In this document: piece after piece, positions 14,372 through 16,079 of the stretch | Layout: each line of letters starts with the position of its first letter | How positions within the stretch are numbered: the first letter of the stretch is position 1 | DNA from: JASBSR01 sp963847575 | GTDB lineage: Bacteria; Pseudomonadota; Gammaproteobacteria; SZUA-229 | Assembly: GCA_963847575.1 (NCBI GenBank) | Contig: CAWKAL010000026.1 | Span: 1-16,079, forward strand | Direction of reading: 5' to 3' | DNA: 16,079 bases | Made by a program: the position numbers and the translations under genes | Notes under the pieces: model-generated | Database searches by the model: none | The model's input: the letters and a program-made list of their open reading frames with translations, nothing else | Told to the model about the DNA's origin: nothing

Positions 14372-14695
14372 ATGAAAAAACTGTTTAAATTAAGCACCTT
14401 AGCTGTACTGCTTGCCAGTGCGAATGCATATGCACATCACCCTGCAGCTGATATCGTAGATCCAGATGTCTATGCAATGATTGAAGAAAATATTTCTGAT
14501 GTGCATCTCGCGATGGATTTTGATGACATGGGCAGCCCGAGCACCGATATGGGCGGCGCCATGGGATCAAGCGATGATGCCGGTAATATGGCTGCAGAAA
14601 TGGGCAGTGATCTTGCAGGTATCGGCTCAGACCTGGACGACGTGGGTGCAGGTATGTCGGAGTTGGCGCAAGGCTCGATGGGTTCGCAAAGATAA
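14372..14695 (+). CDS. Small exported Asp/Met/Gly-rich protein, unknown function
   Basis: 107 residues. The signal peptide is MKKLFKLSTLAVLLASANAYA (about 1-21), with AYA as a classic cleavage site. The mature protein is about 86 residues and starts HHPAADIVDPDVYAMIEENI. It is strongly acidic, with nine methionines and no cysteine. From about residue 70 it has short repeated Gly/Asp/Met segments (EMGSDLAGIGSDLDDVGAGM). The HHPAAD start and Met/Asp richness could suggest metal binding, but that is speculation, and I do not recognise a named family. The ATG was chosen for the AAGAGGAT site 7-8 nt upstream and the ideal signal peptide. It has a strong promoter with two operator-like palindromes, so expression is probably switched. 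A hairpin 28 bp downstream makes it a single-gene unit, divergent from the TPR/barrel gene. Confidence 0.85.
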   Translation: MKKLFKLSTLAVLLASANAYAHHPAADIVDPDVYAMIEENISDVHLAMDFDDMGSPSTDMGGAMGSSDDAGNMAAEMGSDLAGIGSDLDDVGAGMSELAQGSMGSQR

Positions 14696-14723
14696 ACTTC
14701 GCTATGCGATAAACCAAAGCTTC

Positions 14724-14758
14724 GGGGGCAGTCATCATTCACCTTTGATGCTGCCCCC
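14724..14758 (+). terminator. Hairpin terminator between convergent genes
   Basis: GGGGGCAG-T-CATCA / TGATG-CTGCCCCC forms a 13-bp stem with one bulged T and an 8-nt loop. It lies 28 bp after the stop of the small exported protein. The following sequence is only moderately T-rich (TGCTTATTTCT), so it may be weak, or may also serve the convergent peptidase gene. Confidence 0.65.
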
Positions 14759-14777
14759 TGCTTATTTCTCTAAGCTT

Positions 14778-15749
14778 TTATTTACAGCGTACCTGCTGGC
14801 AACCGGTTTCATCAGTATCACCTGATTGCTGCGTCAGCTCATGCCAAGATGCCTGCAGGTTTTTGTCGGCGGGTGAAATGTTTAACGCGCAGTGCAATGC
14901 CTCGCGTGCAGCTGTATGTACAACCGCTGGCCTGTAAGGCATAGGCCAGGTTGTTCCAGCTGATAATTGAACCCGGTTGAATAGCGGTTGCCCGGGTAAA
15001 CGCTGTAACAGCTTCGTGCCCAGGTGCCTGGACTCAAAAGCCAGGTTGCCGATGGCTACCCAGATAGCATCAACCTCGGGCCATTGTTTGCTTGCAGACA
15101 AATAGGCTTTACCTGCTAGTTGCGGGTGCCCCGTTTCCTCGAACGCATAGGCTGTGGCGAGGTAGCGTAGCGGTTGTGCAGTCACGGGGATTTCATCCAC
15201 AGGGACAATCACCAGTGCCCAGAAATCGGCACGTTGCCAGGTGCGCTCGAACACATCGATGGGCGTGATCCAGCGCCGGGTCGTACCGGATCGCAGGATG
15301 ACTTCGTGGTTATCCAGGTCAAAACCAATCACCACTGCGTAATGCCATTGTGGATACCAGTCAAACCCCAGGTTTTGCAGCACCAGCACAGGATTGCCCG
15401 CCGCTACTTCAGCGAACAGATCAACCAGCTGCGGTTCTAATGCATAGGGCAGCAATTCATGACGTCGCGCGGCCACTGCCATTTCAATCTGCAGACTGCC
15501 CTTGCGCTCAGGAATATACACCTGGCTGGCCAGTTCTTCCGGGGTGGACATCACACCGTGTGATTGAAAAATTGTCGCCAGTGCCGCGGGCCCGCATTGA
15601 TAGGCTGTTTGCGGGTAAAACGGCGTATCGGCAAGCTCCACCACTGCCGGCAGCAACCCGGGTCCGTTATTGCGTAGCAACCTGCTTTGCGGCGTTGAAG
15701 CACAGCTGCTGAGTACCAGCAGGCATAACAGCAGGCCCGGTATATTCAT
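14778..15749 (-). CDS. PA2778-family cysteine peptidase (C39-like), lipoprotein
   Basis: 323 residues from ATG 15747-15749. The signal peptide MNIPGLLLCLLVLSSC ends in the lipobox LSSC, so Cys16 should be lipidated. A longer in-frame start would put a non-signal extension ahead of it. The peptidase core follows: the nucleophile block YQCGPAALATIFQSHG (Cys52) and the histidine block WHYAVVIGFD (His136), the C39-like papain fold seen in bacteriocin-processing peptidases. Residues about 215-260 (AYAFEETGHPQLAGKAYLSA...) form TPR-like helices. This combination defines the PA2778 family. The substrate is unknown. The last residues contain cysteines in CQQVRCK. It follows a PA2779-type gene by 13 bp, the characteristic pairing, and no Shine-Dalgarno is obvious in that short gap, so translation may depend on the upstream gene. 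Confidence 0.9.
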   Translation of the reverse strand: MNIPGLLLCLLVLSSCASTPQSRLLRNNGPGLLPAVVELADTPFYPQTAYQCGPAALATIFQSHGVMSTPEELASQVYIPERKGSLQIEMAVAARRHELLPYALEPQLVDLFAEVAAGNPVLVLQNLGFDWYPQWHYAVVIGFDLDNHEVILRSGTTRRWITPIDVFERTWQRADFWALVIVPVDEIPVTAQPLRYLATAYAFEETGHPQLAGKAYLSASKQWPEVDAIWVAIGNLAFESRHLGTKLLQRLPGQPLFNRVQLSAGTTWPMPYRPAVVHTAAREALHCALNISPADKNLQASWHELTQQSGDTDETGCQQVRCK

Positions 15750-15762
15750 ACATCGATATAGC

Positions 15763-16079
15763 TTAGCGAACCGGGTGAATGAAGGGGAATATATCGGTAG
15801 CACCAATGACATCGGTAATGACAAAAACAATGAATATCACCAGTACGAAACCGAGCACACCGCTACCCGCAGGCAGATCATTTAACTGCTGATTGAGCTG
15901 GGCAATTTCCTGCTGGGTCATTTGATTTATGCGAGTTTCGATATTTGCAGTATCTACACCCAGCTCAAGCAACTGCGCTTTTACATCGTCGCGGTGCAGC
16001 GTCTGCAGTAGCTCATCCTTTTCGCCTGATAGCTGAACCTGGTCAATCAGCTGGGCATTGGTGAAGAGTGCCGCCTGGG
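15763..16079 (-). CDS. PA2779-family membrane protein (N-terminus outside window)
   Basis: The minus-strand frame is open to the right edge, so the first part is missing; about 105 codons are visible. It reads QAALFTNAQLIDQVQLSGEKDELLQTLHRDDVKAQL..., then LELGVDTANIETRINQMTQQEIAQLNQQLNDLPAGSG. This helical heptad-rich region leads into a single membrane helix (VLGFVLVIFIVFVITDVIG) and the ending ATDIFPFIHPVR. The '...LxALGVD...RV..L...EL..L...LDELPAG' pattern with a terminal membrane helix and TD(I/V)FPFI tail is that of PA2779 proteins, which accompany PA2778 peptidases. Its role is not established; it may anchor or regulate the peptidase at the membrane. An apparent start at 15972 is only an internal TTG. 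Confidence 0.88.
   Translation of the reverse strand, partial: QAALFTNAQLIDQVQLSGEKDELLQTLHRDDVKAQLLELGVDTANIETRINQMTQQEIAQLNQQLNDLPAGSGVLGFVLVIFIVFVITDVIGATDIFPFIHPVR

Noticed and set aside
1..16079. Prophage, insertion sequence or integrated island at tRNA-Leu
   Set aside because: No integrase, transposase or phage genes are present; the tRNA 3'-end duplication is explained by the tandem repeats rather than att sites.

Overview
The window looks like chromosomal DNA of a gammaproteobacterium, probably an uncultured aquatic one. The evidence is the leftward cluster yciO - M50 protease - trpS - scpA - scpB - rluB with divergent yciB-yciI (a familiar gammaproteobacterial neighbourhood), a leuX-like tRNA-Leu, a VPLPA-type PEP-CTERM protein, and a PA2778/PA2779 pair. 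No phage, transposase or rRNA gene is visible.

Layout. 1-1633: the C-terminal part of a secreted beta-helix protein, closed by a clear intrinsic terminator. 1780-2028: a nested inverted-repeat element with a 9-bp tandem array. 2061-7734 (minus strand): a tightly packed housekeeping block with a periplasmic double thioredoxin, RluB, the ScpB and ScpA condensin partners, a TrpRS with a putative [4Fe-4S] motif, and a site-2-type protease. 7948-9714: yciO (minus) diverging from yciB and yciI (plus). yciO and yciB read as intact proteins only if two and five single-base indels are corrected. 9738-9890: a second hairpin-rich repeat related to the first. 9957-10043: tRNA-Leu(CAA), followed directly by 175-bp tandem repeats that each begin with the 3' end of the tRNA. 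10524-11484 (minus): a YheT-type hydrolase with one frameshift.

11786-14205 (minus) is a surface and secretion segment: a VPLPA-CTERM protein with a near-consensus sigma-54 promoter and its own terminator, and upstream of it a TPR plus beta-barrel outer-membrane protein. Divergent from this is a small exported Asp/Met/Gly-rich protein at 14372-14695, behind a sigma-70 promoter that carries two 17-bp palindromes. 14778-16079 (minus): a C39-like lipoprotein peptidase (PA2778 family) with its membrane partner PA2779, which runs off the window.

The two most distinctive signals are the tRNA-linked tandem repeat (same architecture as the E. coli tyrT/rtT locus, but on tRNA-Leu) and the regulated promoter at 14294-14347. 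The frameshifts between about 7.9 and 11.2 kb, and a third repeat copy that differs only by deletions, suggest local consensus indel errors. Conclusions in that stretch should allow for this.
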